From a virus, in the IMG/VR virus record IMGVR_UViG_3300031510_000047, positions 1-21,051 of that record: DNA of 21,051 nucleotides; one strand, written 5' to 3'. The notes under the pieces were generated by a model, which saw nothing but the letters and a program-made list of their open reading frames with translations, was not told the DNA's origin and did no database searches. The position numbers were made by a program, and so were the translations under genes. Of the stretch, positions 1 through 7,601 are shown piece after piece. Each line of letters begins with the position of its first letter. Within the stretch, counting starts at the first letter, position 1.

Positions 1-2
1 CC

Positions 3-149
3 GCAAGCGGTTCTTACAATACAACTCTCTACGCAGGGAGTGCTTCAATCGGTGGAGGCGGTGGTGCCTGCACCAATACAGCATACGGGCCATACGCTGT
101 TAGCGGCAGCGGTGGTGCAGGTCTTGTAATCGTTCAGTACATACCGTAA
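3..149 (+). CDS. C-terminal end of a glycine-rich tail fibre/tip protein (5' truncated)
   Basis: An open frame enters from the left edge and stops with TAA at 147-149, giving 48 residues. The sequence is rich in Gly, Ser and Ala, with a run of five Gly and the ending GGAGLVIVQYIP. Many phage tail fibres and tip proteins end in a Gly-rich domain closed by a short hydrophobic strand of this type. It sits directly upstream of a tail-fibre chaperone gene, as expected for a fibre. The start and most of the protein lie outside the window, so the exact role cannot be read; host-surface contact is inference. Confidence 0.7.
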   Translation, partial: ASGSYNTTLYAGSASIGGGGGACTNTAYGPYAVSGSGGAGLVIVQYIP

Positions 150-161
150 AAGGAGAAGAAT

Positions 162-452
162 ATGAAATATAATATTAAAGATGCTGATAATAACGTCATC
201 AATACTATTAAAGCCGACCTAGCATTTGTTGAAGCTAACTTTGACTACTACGAAGAGTGGGTTGCACCTACGCCTGCAGAGCCTACAGCAGAAGAGACTG
301 CAAGACTTTGGCGAAATCAAGAACTAGCGACCACTGACACAGCCTCGCAAACTCAAGACTGGCCTAATCGGGACAACATCCTGACTTATAGGACTGCCTT
401 GCGTAACTGGCCGTCCACTTCAGATTTTCCAGAAACAAGACCAGAACTATAA
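162..452 (+). CDS. Tail fibre assembly chaperone-like protein
   Basis: A 96-residue protein whose second half (about residues 49-96) follows the Phage_tail_APC (tail assembly chaperone) pattern: RNxEL, a TD/SDW-like region, a YRTALRNWP segment and a closing FPxTRP. Such proteins assist folding or assembly of the adjacent fibre and usually sit next to it. Here it lies 12 bp after a fibre end and 21 bp before the next fibre gene. The start is supported by AGGAG at 151-155, about 6 bases before ATG. It is shorter than the second chaperone at 6221-6664, mainly in the N-terminal part. Family assignment is by motif only. Confidence 0.65.
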   Translation: MKYNIKDADNNVINTIKADLAFVEANFDYYEEWVAPTPAEPTAEETARLWRNQELATTDTASQTQDWPNRDNILTYRTALRNWPSTSDFPETRPEL

Positions 453-473
453 CCGCGCTCGAAGGAATTAAAA

Positions 474-2003
474 ATGGCTCTTACAAAAATCAAAACGGGC
501 AGTGTCTCCGATGATTCAATCACTACGGCAAAGATCGTAGATGGTGCAGTGACCACAGCTAAGTTAGCCGCAGGTGTCGGTGGCGGCAACATAGACTTCG
601 TCGCTAGTGGCACACTGCCAAATGGTAAGCCAGTTGTCTTGAAGGCTGATGGAACTATTGAAGTAGTGGCAACGGCAGGCGCGGGCAATGTCATTGCAGC
701 AGGAACTCCCGCTGTGTTTGAGTCAGCATCTTCTAGTTTCATCTCAGTCACTACGTTGACCACGACTAAAGCCTTAGTTGTTTATAGGGATGAAGGTAAC
801 TCTAGCTATGGTACTGCTTGTGTTTTAACTGTGTCCGGTAGTTCTATTACAGCGGGAACTCCCGTTGTGTTTGAGTCTGCAACCATGTACTACCCCTCAG
901 TAACTATGTTAACCGACACTAAGGCTTTAGTCTCTTATCAAGATCGCAGTAACTCTGGCTATGGTACTGCTAATGTTATAAATGTTTCTGGTACTTCCAT
1001 AACAGTCGGAACTCCAGTTGTGTTTAATTCAGCATTTAGCGAATACGTCTCATCCACCATGCTGAACTCCACTAAAGTTTTAGTGGTTTATAGGAATGCA
1101 GAGAACGCTGGGAAGGGTACTTCTCGTATCTTAACTGTTCAGGCCGGATCAGGCACCAATATCTCAGTATCGGCCGCAGTTTTGTTTGAGAACGCATCCG
1201 TATACTACCCCGAAGTCACTGCGTTGAGCGCCACTAAAGCCATAGTGGCTTATTATGATGCTGGTAACTCTCAAGTATTTACTGCTTGTGTCTTAGACGT
1301 GTCTGGCACCTCTATTACAGCAGGAACTCCCGCTAATGTTACGTCAACAGCCGGAATTGGGAGACTTTCAATCACCACGTTGACTACTACTAAAGCTTTA
1401 GTGACTTATCAGGATAATGCTAACTCTGGCTATGGTAGTTCTAATGTTATAACTGTTTCGGGTAGTTCTATATCTGCTGGAAGTACAACTGTATTTGAGT
1501 CTGCATCATCAGACGCCATGTCAGTTACTACGCTGACTTCTACAAAAGCCCTAGTGACTTATCGAGATCAGCCTAACTCTAACTATGGTACTTCTTGCAT
1601 CCTAGACGTGTCGGGCACTTCTATCACGGCAGGAACTCCAGTTGTGTTTGAGGCCGCAAATGTACCATACACCTCAGTAACTATGCTGACCGCCACTAAA
1701 ACTATCGTGACTTATCAGGATGCTGTTAACTCTGCCTACGGTACTTCTTGTGTCTTAGATAATGTAATAGATACAAATCTATCAACAACAAACTTTGTAG
1801 GTATGTCTTCAGGGGCATACACGAATGGTCAGACAGCGACTGTTGATGTATTAGGGGGCATATCCAGCAATCAAACATCGCTAACCATAGGCGCAACCTA
1901 CTACATTCAAGTCGATGGGACACTGTCCACAACCGCAGACACTCCATCGGTAATCGCAGGTAAGGCTGTGTCAGCCACTAAATTAATTTTGAAAGGTGTT
2001 TAA
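474..2003 (+). CDS. Tail fibre protein with seven ~51-residue repeats
   Basis: A 509-residue protein. Residues 1-35 have the short repeating TTAKI/TTAKL style common at the start of phage tail fibres, which usually joins a fibre to the tail. Residues 77-430 hold seven tandem copies of a 51-54 residue unit with the core VFESA..SVT.LT.TKALV.Y.D..NS.YGT..VL.VSGTSIT, the last one slightly short. Residues 431-509 form a non-repeated C-terminal domain (SSGAYTNGQTATVDVLGG onwards) of the kind seen in fibre tips. Each unit has about four short hydrophobic stretches, and seven such units would fit a seven-bladed beta-propeller; that is inference. AGGA 5-10 bases before the ATG supports the start. A receptor-binding role is likely from architecture and neighbours. 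Confidence 0.8.
   Translation: MALTKIKTGSVSDDSITTAKIVDGAVTTAKLAAGVGGGNIDFVASGTLPNGKPVVLKADGTIEVVATAGAGNVIAAGTPAVFESASSSFISVTTLTTTKALVVYRDEGNSSYGTACVLTVSGSSITAGTPVVFESATMYYPSVTMLTDTKALVSYQDRSNSGYGTANVINVSGTSITVGTPVVFNSAFSEYVSSTMLNSTKVLVVYRNAENAGKGTSRILTVQAGSGTNISVSAAVLFENASVYYPEVTALSATKAIVAYYDAGNSQVFTACVLDVSGTSITAGTPANVTSTAGIGRLSITTLTTTKALVTYQDNANSGYGSSNVITVSGSSISAGSTTVFESASSDAMSVTTLTSTKALVTYRDQPNSNYGTSCILDVSGTSITAGTPVVFEAANVPYTSVTMLTATKTIVTYQDAVNSAYGTSCVLDNVIDTNLSTTNFVGMSSGAYTNGQTATVDVLGGISSNQTSLTIGATYYIQVDGTLSTTADTPSVIAGKAVSATKLILKGV
702..1763 (+). repeat. Seven tandem ~153-bp coding repeats in the tail fibre
   Basis: Units start near 702, 855, 1008, 1170, 1323, 1479 and 1632. They share GGAACTCC, TTTGAGTC, ACTAAAGC and TCTGGCTATGG-like blocks. 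DNA copies have diverged clearly while the protein pattern is kept, so this is an old, selected array and not a recent slippage product. The third unit is 9 bases longer, through an insertion of VQAGSGTN type. Confidence 0.85.
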
Positions 2004-2005
2004 CC

Positions 2006-2290
2006 ATGAAAACTATTACACTTAACTCTAACAACGTATCAGTCTATACCTTTGAAGATTCAGATTCAGTTGTCTCAACTGCTTCCAACATCACTTGTCA
2101 GCAATTTATCATTGGTGACATGAACTCAAGCAACGCTACCATCCATACAGACGCAACACCTCCCGCCGATTGGCAGGGTGGTCGTTACACCTTCGATGGT
2201 ACTACCTGGGCTGAAGTAGCGGGTTGGGAAGACCCAAAGGTCGCTGAGATTGCTCGATTGCAAGCCGAAATTGACGCTTTATCTGCTTAG
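2006..2290 (+). CDS. Small fibre-associated protein, unknown function
   Basis: A 94-residue protein starting 2 bases after the fibre stop codon (TAA-CC-ATG), with AAAGGTG upstream, so the two are probably translated together. Residues 1-45 are Ser/Thr/Asn rich with alternating hydrophobic residues. Residues 50-75 include PPADWQGGRYTFDGTTW, and residues 77-94 form a short amphipathic helix (DPKVAEIARLQAEIDALSA) that could be a small coiled coil. The position suggests a fibre accessory, hinge or assembly factor. I do not recognise a named family. Confidence 0.6.
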   Translation: MKTITLNSNNVSVYTFEDSDSVVSTASNITCQQFIIGDMNSSNATIHTDATPPADWQGGRYTFDGTTWAEVAGWEDPKVAEIARLQAEIDALSA

Positions 2291-2352
2291 TAAATAAGGC
2301 AAGGAATAGACACGAATCCTCAACTCAAAAAAACCGCATTAGGAATTAAAAA

Positions 2353-4071
2353 ATGGCGTACTTCAAGCGTGAAAGATTTAGCGGCATAGCGCCTGGAGTC
2401 TCTCCACGTCTGCTAGCAGATCAGTTCGGCCAGATCTCGGAGAATATTGACTTTGAGTCTGGGCGGCTAGTTTCTACTACTAATGATTCGGATACGCTTA
2501 CGCTTCAAAATACCGCGCGCCGGTCTATTTATTACTACCGTGATACAAGCTGGCTTGAGTGGAGTGAAGATTCTGTCTCCGTTGTGCCTGGGCCAATTCC
2601 TGGCGATGCGACTGACCGCTTGTATTTTACAGGCGATGACTATCCCCGCGTCGGAACAGTATCAACTCTAGTGTCTGGAAGTTCAGGGTATCCGGTAAAC
2701 TCTTTTCGGCTCGGGGTTCCCGCTCCATACGGTAATGGTCCAGGCGTAACGGTCAATGGTTCAGCCGACGCCACTGCTACTCCGTCTGATGTCAGTTATG
2801 TGTATACTTATGTTACTGCTGCTGGCGAAGAAGGCCCGCCTAGTTCTCCAAGCAACGTGGTCCAGATGGACGATTCGCAAACCGTTACTATTGGCATGGC
2901 AGCGAATTCCCAACCGTCTGGCAACTACAACTTTGGCACTGGTTCTCTCAAGCGAATCTATCGGTCTAACACAGGCTCAACAAATACGCAGTTCCAGTTT
3001 GTTGCGCAAGTTGCTTATACAACGGTCACTTACACGGACAGCACTGACGCCGCGAACCTCGGTGAAATACTGCCAAGTGGAGGTTGGATCGGGCCACCTA
3101 ATGACGACTCATCGTTATATCCTGATGGCCCGTTAAAAGGCTTAATCGCTCTGGCGCAAGGCACGATGGCAGGGTTTACTGGCAAGCGGTTTTGTTTATC
3201 TGAACCGTTCCTCCCGCACGCTTGGCCGATTCAATATAGGATTACTACTGAAGAAGACATCGTTGCTATTGCTAGCACGGCAAATGGTGTAGCAGCTTTA
3301 ACTGACGGACAGCCGTATTTCATTACGGGTACTGAGCCGTCCGCCATGACCGCTGTCCGAATAGATTTTAGTCAAGCGTGTGTGAACAAGCACAGCGTTG
3401 TGGACATGGGAGACGTGGTTCTATACGCAGGGCCAGAGGGCCTCTGTGCAATCCAATCCGCGTCAGGACAGGTTGTTACTAAAGGTTTGATCTCAGTCAA
3501 ACAGTGGAACGCCGACTTTCACCCAGAAACCATTCGGGCATTTAGGCACGAAGGTACTTACGTCGCATTCTGGACAAGCGGCGGTACGCACGGGGGTTTT
3601 GTTTATGACCCGCGCGGTAGCGAGAACAGTTTGTCAACGCTATCAATTGCAGGCGAAGTACGCGGCGGACATATGAACCCGAAAGACGGTGAGCTGTACA
3701 TTATTGTTGGCAACAAAATCAAGAAGTATCGAGGCTCCAATACGCCCCGCACGTTAACTTTTAAGAGTAAGAAGTTCGTGACTCCCGCTCCCTTGTCGAT
3801 GGGATGGGTATCTGTACACGCGAACGTGTATCCAGTAACTGTAAAAGTTTATGGTGACGGAGCATTGGTAGCACACTACACGCTTTCAAAAGCGGGTGCG
3901 AATTACACGCAGGCGACTACCGTCCCCTCCAACATCAGCAATGGCACACTACGTGAACCAATCATGCGGATGCCTGCTGCTGTAGCGCAAGAGTGGGAAG
4001 TCCAAGTGCAAGGTACTGACATCAACGATTTCTGCTTAGCTCAATCAATGGATGAGGTACGTCAATCGTGA
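2353..4071 (+). CDS. Conserved phage structural (tail) protein, 572 residues
   Basis: A 572-residue protein beginning MAYFKRERFSGIAPGVSPRL, followed by QISENIDFESGRL. This N-terminus occurs in virion-associated proteins of many tailed phages. The middle (about residues 140-215) resembles a fibronectin-like segment (SDVSYVYTYVTAAGEEGPPS). Residues 300-380 hold the conserved stretch EDIVAIASTANGVAALTDGQ, then GPEGLCAI. The protein is beta-rich with no membrane segments. AGGAATT upstream gives a good ribosome site. It overlaps the next gene by four bases (GTGA at 4068-4071), indicating coupled translation with the J-like protein. A tail or tail-tip component is likely; the precise place in the particle is not visible. 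Confidence 0.7.
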   Translation: MAYFKRERFSGIAPGVSPRLLADQFGQISENIDFESGRLVSTTNDSDTLTLQNTARRSIYYYRDTSWLEWSEDSVSVVPGPIPGDATDRLYFTGDDYPRVGTVSTLVSGSSGYPVNSFRLGVPAPYGNGPGVTVNGSADATATPSDVSYVYTYVTAAGEEGPPSSPSNVVQMDDSQTVTIGMAANSQPSGNYNFGTGSLKRIYRSNTGSTNTQFQFVAQVAYTTVTYTDSTDAANLGEILPSGGWIGPPNDDSSLYPDGPLKGLIALAQGTMAGFTGKRFCLSEPFLPHAWPIQYRITTEEDIVAIASTANGVAALTDGQPYFITGTEPSAMTAVRIDFSQACVNKHSVVDMGDVVLYAGPEGLCAIQSASGQVVTKGLISVKQWNADFHPETIRAFRHEGTYVAFWTSGGTHGGFVYDPRGSENSLSTLSIAGEVRGGHMNPKDGELYIIVGNKIKKYRGSNTPRTLTFKSKKFVTPAPLSMGWVSVHANVYPVTVKVYGDGALVAHYTLSKAGANYTQATTVPSNISNGTLREPIMRMPAAVAQEWEVQVQGTDINDFCLAQSMDEVRQS

Positions 4072-5207
4072 CAGTACGTCCAACTAAAGTGCCAGGCATT
4101 GGAAAGCTACCGGCATCTCTTGATCCGCAAACACGTATGGTTCTTGAAAGCCTCATCGAAGCAGTTGAGATACGGCTAGGCCGAAAAGGCGACCCACAAG
4201 ACCGTGCTATTACACTGAGGGAGCTTGTTGATTCGGGGTTAGCATCAAGACTAAAAGCTACAGCAGGCTTTGATCCGAACCAAATTACTACGAGCAATCT
4301 TGGCGTCGAACCTCTGATCGTGCCGACCTCGCCTTATGCTCCAGTAGGTTTTACAGCAAGCGGCGCGTACTCCCAAGTAAATATATTTTGGACAGCCGCT
4401 TTTTATAGGGGCCATAACCAAACTGAGATTTGGTCCCACACGTCAGACGCGCTTGGTGACGCGACCCTAGCCGGCGTATCGACAGGGATAAGCTTTATAG
4501 ATCCTGTCGGTTCGGGCGTCACGCGATACTACTGGATTAGACACGTCAATCTTAATGGTATAAAAGGGCCATTTAATGCTGGTGCTGGAACTGTTGCGGC
4601 AACTGCTACGGACGTGGCGCACCAACTTGCTGTTTTATCAACGGCTATTACATCCTCGCAACTTGCTAGCGCACTAAGTACACCCATTAGTCAGATACCA
4701 GGCATAAATAGTAAAATTGAGAACATAGAGGGGCAGTACTCGGTAAAGATTGACAACAACGGCCACGTTGCGGGTTTTGGTCTGAGTAACACAGGTACTA
4801 CCGCAACTCCGTCGTCCGCTTTTATTGTTCGCGCCGATAAGTTTGCGGTCATTGACCCTGCTTCAAGCGCGGATGGTCTCGGGTCAACAAGTCCGACTGC
4901 AGCGAACATACCGTTTATCGTCGATAGCGGTGTAGTATTTATGGCGAGCGCGATGATTAAAGACGCGACTATTACTTCTGCAAAAATTGGATCAGTGAAT
5001 GCGGACACGATTAACGCTGGCACACTGAGCGCGAACCGTATTGCAGCAGGCGCGATCGGTGTAAACAAACTGAACCTCGTCGGCACTGGTGCGACGATAA
5101 ACCTCAAGAGCGCGAACAGCGGAGCGCGAATGATAATTGAAGGGGCGAAAATCACGGTTTTTGATGCGTCGGGTGCGCCTCGCGTTAAGCTTGGGAATCT
5201 TGCCTAA
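4068..5207 (+). CDS. Tail tip / central fibre protein with J-like (DUF1983) domain
   Basis: A 379-residue protein. Residues 85-175 look like a fibronectin type III unit (PVGFTASGAYSQVNIFWTA ... YYWIRHVNLNGIKGPF). Residues 215-265 match the DUF1983 domain at the C-terminal side of lambda host-specificity protein J, with the pattern QYSVKIDNNGHVAGFGLS and FIVRADKFAVIDP. Residues 290-345 carry short repeats ending in TINAGTLSANRI, typical of fibre stalks. J-type proteins form the tail tip and contact the receptor. This one lacks the large N-terminal hub region of J, so it is a short, stand-alone form. The start is GTG with GAGG upstream, overlapping the previous stop; it ends in TAATG shared with the next gene. 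Confidence 0.8.
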   Translation: MTVRPTKVPGIGKLPASLDPQTRMVLESLIEAVEIRLGRKGDPQDRAITLRELVDSGLASRLKATAGFDPNQITTSNLGVEPLIVPTSPYAPVGFTASGAYSQVNIFWTAAFYRGHNQTEIWSHTSDALGDATLAGVSTGISFIDPVGSGVTRYYWIRHVNLNGIKGPFNAGAGTVAATATDVAHQLAVLSTAITSSQLASALSTPISQIPGINSKIENIEGQYSVKIDNNGHVAGFGLSNTGTTATPSSAFIVRADKFAVIDPASSADGLGSTSPTAANIPFIVDSGVVFMASAMIKDATITSAKIGSVNADTINAGTLSANRIAAGAIGVNKLNLVGTGATINLKSANSGARMIIEGAKITVFDASGAPRVKLGNLA

Positions 5208-5506
5208 TGGCCTACGGTCTTCGCGTTGAAAACGCAGCGGGAAATATAATAGTTGACTATACCAGTCGGCTATTGCGAATCGTAGCGAATGGCACAGTGA
5301 CTGTTTCTCGAAATAGTTATGTCGATGTCACAATCAGCGGTATGGCTAACGACGACTCGTGGACCGTGGGGCTTAATAACTCAATTTTATCGTCATTTTA
5401 TCAAGATTGGTACTACACAAAATCTACAAATAATTTAAGAATAGGATTTAATTCGAGCAGCGGTTCAGCTACCCAAGCAATTTCATATTACGTTTTTAGG
5501 ACTTGA
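5207..5506 (+). CDS. Small tail protein, paralogue of the next gene
   Basis: A 99-residue protein beginning MAYGLRVENAAGNIIVDYTSR. Its start shares one base with the previous stop (TAATG), so translation is coupled. The N-terminal 30 residues resemble the start of the next gene (MAYGIQIFNSAGRKIIDSTE), a form seen in small virion proteins of other phages, possibly the DUF6453 group; I cannot confirm that name. The rest is predicted all-beta, rich in Ser, Asn and Tyr. A role in the tail tip or distal fibre is inferred from position. Confidence 0.65.
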   Translation: MAYGLRVENAAGNIIVDYTSRLLRIVANGTVTVSRNSYVDVTISGMANDDSWTVGLNNSILSSFYQDWYYTKSTNNLRIGFNSSSGSATQAISYYVFRT

Positions 5507-5507
5507 T

Positions 5508-6209
5508 GTGGCATACGGCATACAAATTTTCAACAGTGCTGGTCGAAAGATAATTGACAGCACTGAGCTAACGCCAAATTTGCAGTTTACAAACGGGGCT
5601 GCGTCCGCGTATTCAGCGATGGCTTACCCGCCCTCGGGCTATGTTGTGGGAGACTTGATTATCGCAAGACCCGTCAACAATCCAGTTTATGAGACGGGTG
5701 GCTATGTGCCAATCGCGGCAGGAACTGCCAGCCGGTTTTATGGCTCACAAACGTCGGCTAACAGCCAGAACTTTCAAAACACTGCGGGCATACATACTGC
5801 GTTATTAAAAAAACAGTCGGTCGGGATATCTGGGCCGGCGTCTGGCGAGTATGGTTTTGACGTATATTCTAGTGATGGTTCTACGATTTTGTTCTCTGCG
5901 ACTAGAGCAACCGGAGCGACGGTTTTAGCTGTGGGCACGGCCAGTTTAGGGCAATCGATTACTTATACGCCGCCGTCCTCTCTTACTTTTAATAAGATAT
6001 ACGCGGTCGTTAATGGCTCTTCACACTCAAAATTCCCAGGCGTGTCAGGCCAATTTTCCCAACCCTCTTTTTTTATAGAGTGCGGATATCATTTTTATCC
6101 TGCGCTGAGCACACCGAAAATCGTAGTGCAGCATAAGCTTACTTATAACAATAGTAATTTGACTGGGTCTGGCACATTCACTTATATGCTTATTTACGAC
6201 CCGAACTGA
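5508..6209 (+). CDS. Tail protein, longer paralogue (233 residues)
   Basis: A 233-residue protein that begins at GTG 5508, with AGGA six bases upstream; the frame has no ATG near this position. Residues 1-30 are related to the 99-residue neighbour. Residues 30-233 are an all-beta, Ser/Thr/Gly/Pro-rich domain with no Cys-pair motif or membrane segment. One base separates it from the previous stop. The shared N-terminus suggests a common attachment module carrying two different C-terminal domains. Probably part of the tail tip; function not recognised beyond that. Confidence 0.65.
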   Translation: MAYGIQIFNSAGRKIIDSTELTPNLQFTNGAASAYSAMAYPPSGYVVGDLIIARPVNNPVYETGGYVPIAAGTASRFYGSQTSANSQNFQNTAGIHTALLKKQSVGISGPASGEYGFDVYSSDGSTILFSATRATGATVLAVGTASLGQSITYTPPSSLTFNKIYAVVNGSSHSKFPGVSGQFSQPSFFIECGYHFYPALSTPKIVVQHKLTYNNSNLTGSGTFTYMLIYDPN

Positions 6210-6220
6210 AGGAGAAATAT

Positions 6221-6664
6221 ATGGCAGTGCAATACGCTTTTGTTGCAGAGAATGGTGAAGTCCAACATGTGATGAGTGCTGACGACGCTTATGTCGACGG
6301 CCAAGTCTATGACGGCTTGACTGCCATAGCTGTATCTGTTGATTCTGACGTTGGGGCGCTCATCACAACCCAATACAGGTTGAACGGGGCATGGGCAACG
6401 CGCGCCGCCAGAGAGAACCAATTTCAAGATTGGGTGAACAACGTCTGGGTAATTAATACTGAAAGATTTTGGGAGCATGTACGCGTTGATCGCAATCTAA
6501 AGCTAGCGCAATCAGACTGGACACAAATGCCCGATGTTAATTTTAACGTTGGCGTTAAAGCGGCGTGGGCAAATTACCGTCAAGCACTAAGACAAGTCCC
6601 TGCAAATAATGCGGATGTCACGTCACTAGAAGAGGTGTCATGGCCGACTGCCCCTGGGAGCTAA
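6221..6664 (+). CDS. Tail fibre assembly chaperone (Phage_tail_APC type)
   Basis: A 147-residue protein. About residues 90-142 match the tail assembly chaperone pattern well: RNLKLAQSDWTQMPDVNF, a central helix, AWANYRQALRQVP and a closing SWPTAP. The N-terminal 60 residues (AFVAENGEVQHVMSADDAYV) are a variable part typical of the family. AAGGAG lies 7-12 bases before ATG. It follows the last tail-tip gene, as expected for a chaperone acting on a neighbouring fibre. This is the second such gene in the window. Confidence 0.75.
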   Translation: MAVQYAFVAENGEVQHVMSADDAYVDGQVYDGLTAIAVSVDSDVGALITTQYRLNGAWATRAARENQFQDWVNNVWVINTERFWEHVRVDRNLKLAQSDWTQMPDVNFNVGVKAAWANYRQALRQVPANNADVTSLEEVSWPTAPGS

Positions 6665-6667
6665 AGC

Positions 6668-7105
6668 ATGCTTGCTGAAATAGCGGCAGCTAATGCAGCG
6701 TTCAATATCATTAAAAGCGCACTGTCCAATGGCAAAGAGCTTTACGACGTGTCGGCTCAAGCTACGCAGTACTTTGACAACAAGTCAGCCATCATTAAGA
6801 AAGCTCAGAAGGGTGGGGGTAAAGAAGAACTCCAGTGCTTCATGGAGCTTGAAAAGATCAAAGAGCAGGAGGAATGGCTTAAAGAATACATGATCTACGC
6901 AGGGCGAGCAGACATGTATAAGGACTGGTTGCAGTTTCAGGCTGAGTGCAAACGGAACAGGGACAAAGAAGAGCGTATGCGTAAACACAAAAAAGCAAAG
7001 AACATTACGCTCTTTTGGACAATCCTGCTGTGGGGGACAGGTGGTCTTGTGGTGTTGCCGCTAACAATGTACATAGCCTTTATATTTTTTGGGGTTATTA
7101 AATGA
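6668..7105 (+). CDS. Membrane-anchored phage protein, unknown function
   Basis: A 145-residue protein. Residues 1-60 are helical (AEIAAANAAFNIIKSALSNG). Residues 58-108 are highly charged and probably coiled (EELQCFMELEKIKEQEEWL), with a KKAK end. Residues 113-143 form one strong transmembrane segment with a short cytoplasmic side. Similar proteins follow tail genes in marine phages; a virion or lysis-related role has not been established to my knowledge. The SD (GGGAG) lies inside the end of the previous gene, three bases separating stop and start. It ends in ATGA, overlapping a ten-codon reading frame (7102-7134). Confidence 0.6.
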   Translation: MLAEIAAANAAFNIIKSALSNGKELYDVSAQATQYFDNKSAIIKKAQKGGGKEELQCFMELEKIKEQEEWLKEYMIYAGRADMYKDWLQFQAECKRNRDKEERMRKHKKAKNITLFWTILLWGTGGLVVLPLTMYIAFIFFGVIK

Positions 7106-7136
7106 CGAATTTAATCTATAACGCGGGAGCGTAATT

Positions 7137-7214
7137 ATGCATGTAGGTAAAGGTAAGCAGTGTGTTTTGAATCAGCCAGACAAACCTAAAAAGAAGCGGG
7201 TAAAAAGTAAGTAG
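7137..7214 (+). CDS. Possible 25-residue basic micro-protein
   Basis: ATG at 7137 opens 25 codons ending TAG. The peptide begins MHVGKGKQCVLNQ and ends in a Lys/Arg-rich tail. GGGAG at 7125-7129 lies seven bases upstream of the ATG, within a ten-codon frame (7102-7134) that starts on the preceding gene's stop. Small GKGK-type basic peptides occur in phages, but I cannot place this one. Coding status rests on the ribosome site and position only. Confidence 0.35.
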   Translation: MHVGKGKQCVLNQPDKPKKKRVKSK

Positions 7215-7308
7215 GCATTACACTATGACATGCTGTCTATGAGAAGTATGCATTAGTTGACAACGTTAGGCGCTAGTATAATTGCCCCTTAACTACCCAG
7301 AGGCAAGT

Positions 7309-7377
7309 ATGCTAATCTACTACGTAATCGGTTTCACCCTAGTCGCTCTCGGCGCAATAGCAAAGCAAGATTTGTAA
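7309..7377 (+). CDS. Possible 22-residue hydrophobic micro-protein
   Basis: ATG at 7309 is preceded by AGAGG at 7299-7303. The peptide, MLIYYVIGFTLVALGAIAKQ plus two residues, could form one membrane helix. A hairpin (7386-7402) follows the stop within ten bases. Single-span micro-proteins of this kind occur near phage lysis and integration genes, but no function can be assigned. It may be non-coding. Confidence 0.35.
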   Translation: MLIYYVIGFTLVALGAIAKQDL

Positions 7378-7385
7378 GGGGTACA

Positions 7386-7402
7386 GGGGTACAGCGTACC
7401 CC
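7386..7402. repeat. Perfect inverted repeat GGGGTAC-AGC-GTACCCC
   Basis: Seven-base arms with a three-base loop, just after the 7309-7377 ORF. There is no run of T on either side, so it is not a standard intrinsic terminator. GGGGTACAG is also partly repeated in direct orientation at 7379-7385. It may be a protein site in the attachment region or a simple transcript-end hairpin. Confidence 0.5.
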
Positions 7403-7433
7403 GCAGGATTAATGTAAACTAATATATATATAG

Positions 7434-7449
7434 TTATCAGGCACTTACG
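7434..7449 (+). repeat. Direct-repeat arm P (candidate integrase/Xis arm site)
   Basis: TTATCAGGCACTTACG; 14 of 16 bases match the copy at 7569-7584 (TTATCAGGTAGTTACG). The two copies lie on either side of the tRNA-derived core in the same orientation, the arrangement expected for arm-type binding sites of a tyrosine integrase or its excisionase. Confidence 0.5.
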
Positions 7450-7531
7450 ATCCCCGAGAATATATTAGCTTTGGTAATAATATAGAGGTAAAACCCAGTA
7501 TATATAGGGCTTTGCGAGGTGTTACGGGAGA

Positions 7532-7551
7532 AAATCCCTCTTTCTCCGCCA
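7532..7551 (+). other. attP: attP core: 3' end of a tRNA-Ser gene
   Basis: AAATCCCTCTTTCTCCGCCA reads as the end of a tRNA: the T-loop end AAAT, a T-stem 3' strand CCCTC, the acceptor 3' strand TTTCTCC, discriminator G and CCA. The G-CCA ending with a CTCC acceptor strand fits tRNA-Ser best. The 5' side does not complete the tRNA: the matching T-stem strand is only partly present and there is no anticodon arm. So this is a tRNA end carried by the phage, which would restore the host gene on integration. It lies 91 bases upstream of the integrase, with repeat arms on both sides. Confidence 0.75.
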
Positions 7552-7568
7552 ATTTTAAAAGTAGCTAT

Positions 7569-7584
7569 TTATCAGGTAGTTACG
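7569..7584 (+). repeat. Direct-repeat arm P' (candidate integrase/Xis arm site)
   Basis: Second copy of the 16-base repeat, 17 bases after the attP core and 58 bases before the integrase start. See the copy at 7434-7449 for the comparison. Confidence 0.5.
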
Positions 7585-7601
7585 TTACAATCCTAGACGC
7601 T

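Noticed and set aside
386-763. Minus-strand 125-residue ORF over the chaperone and fibre genes
   Set aside because: A shadow of Ala/Thr/Val-rich fibre coding sequence, opposite to the late genes.
7257-7282. Exact TTGACA and exact TATAAT before the 22-residue micro-ORF
   Set aside because: The spacer is only 14 bases, too short for a normal sigma-70 promoter, and no alternative -35 at 16-18 bases is good. Not listed as a promoter.
7490-7551. Full tRNA-Ser gene
   Set aside because: Only the 3' end matches; the T-stem 5' strand pairs at three positions only, and no anticodon or D arm is present. Kept as attP core.
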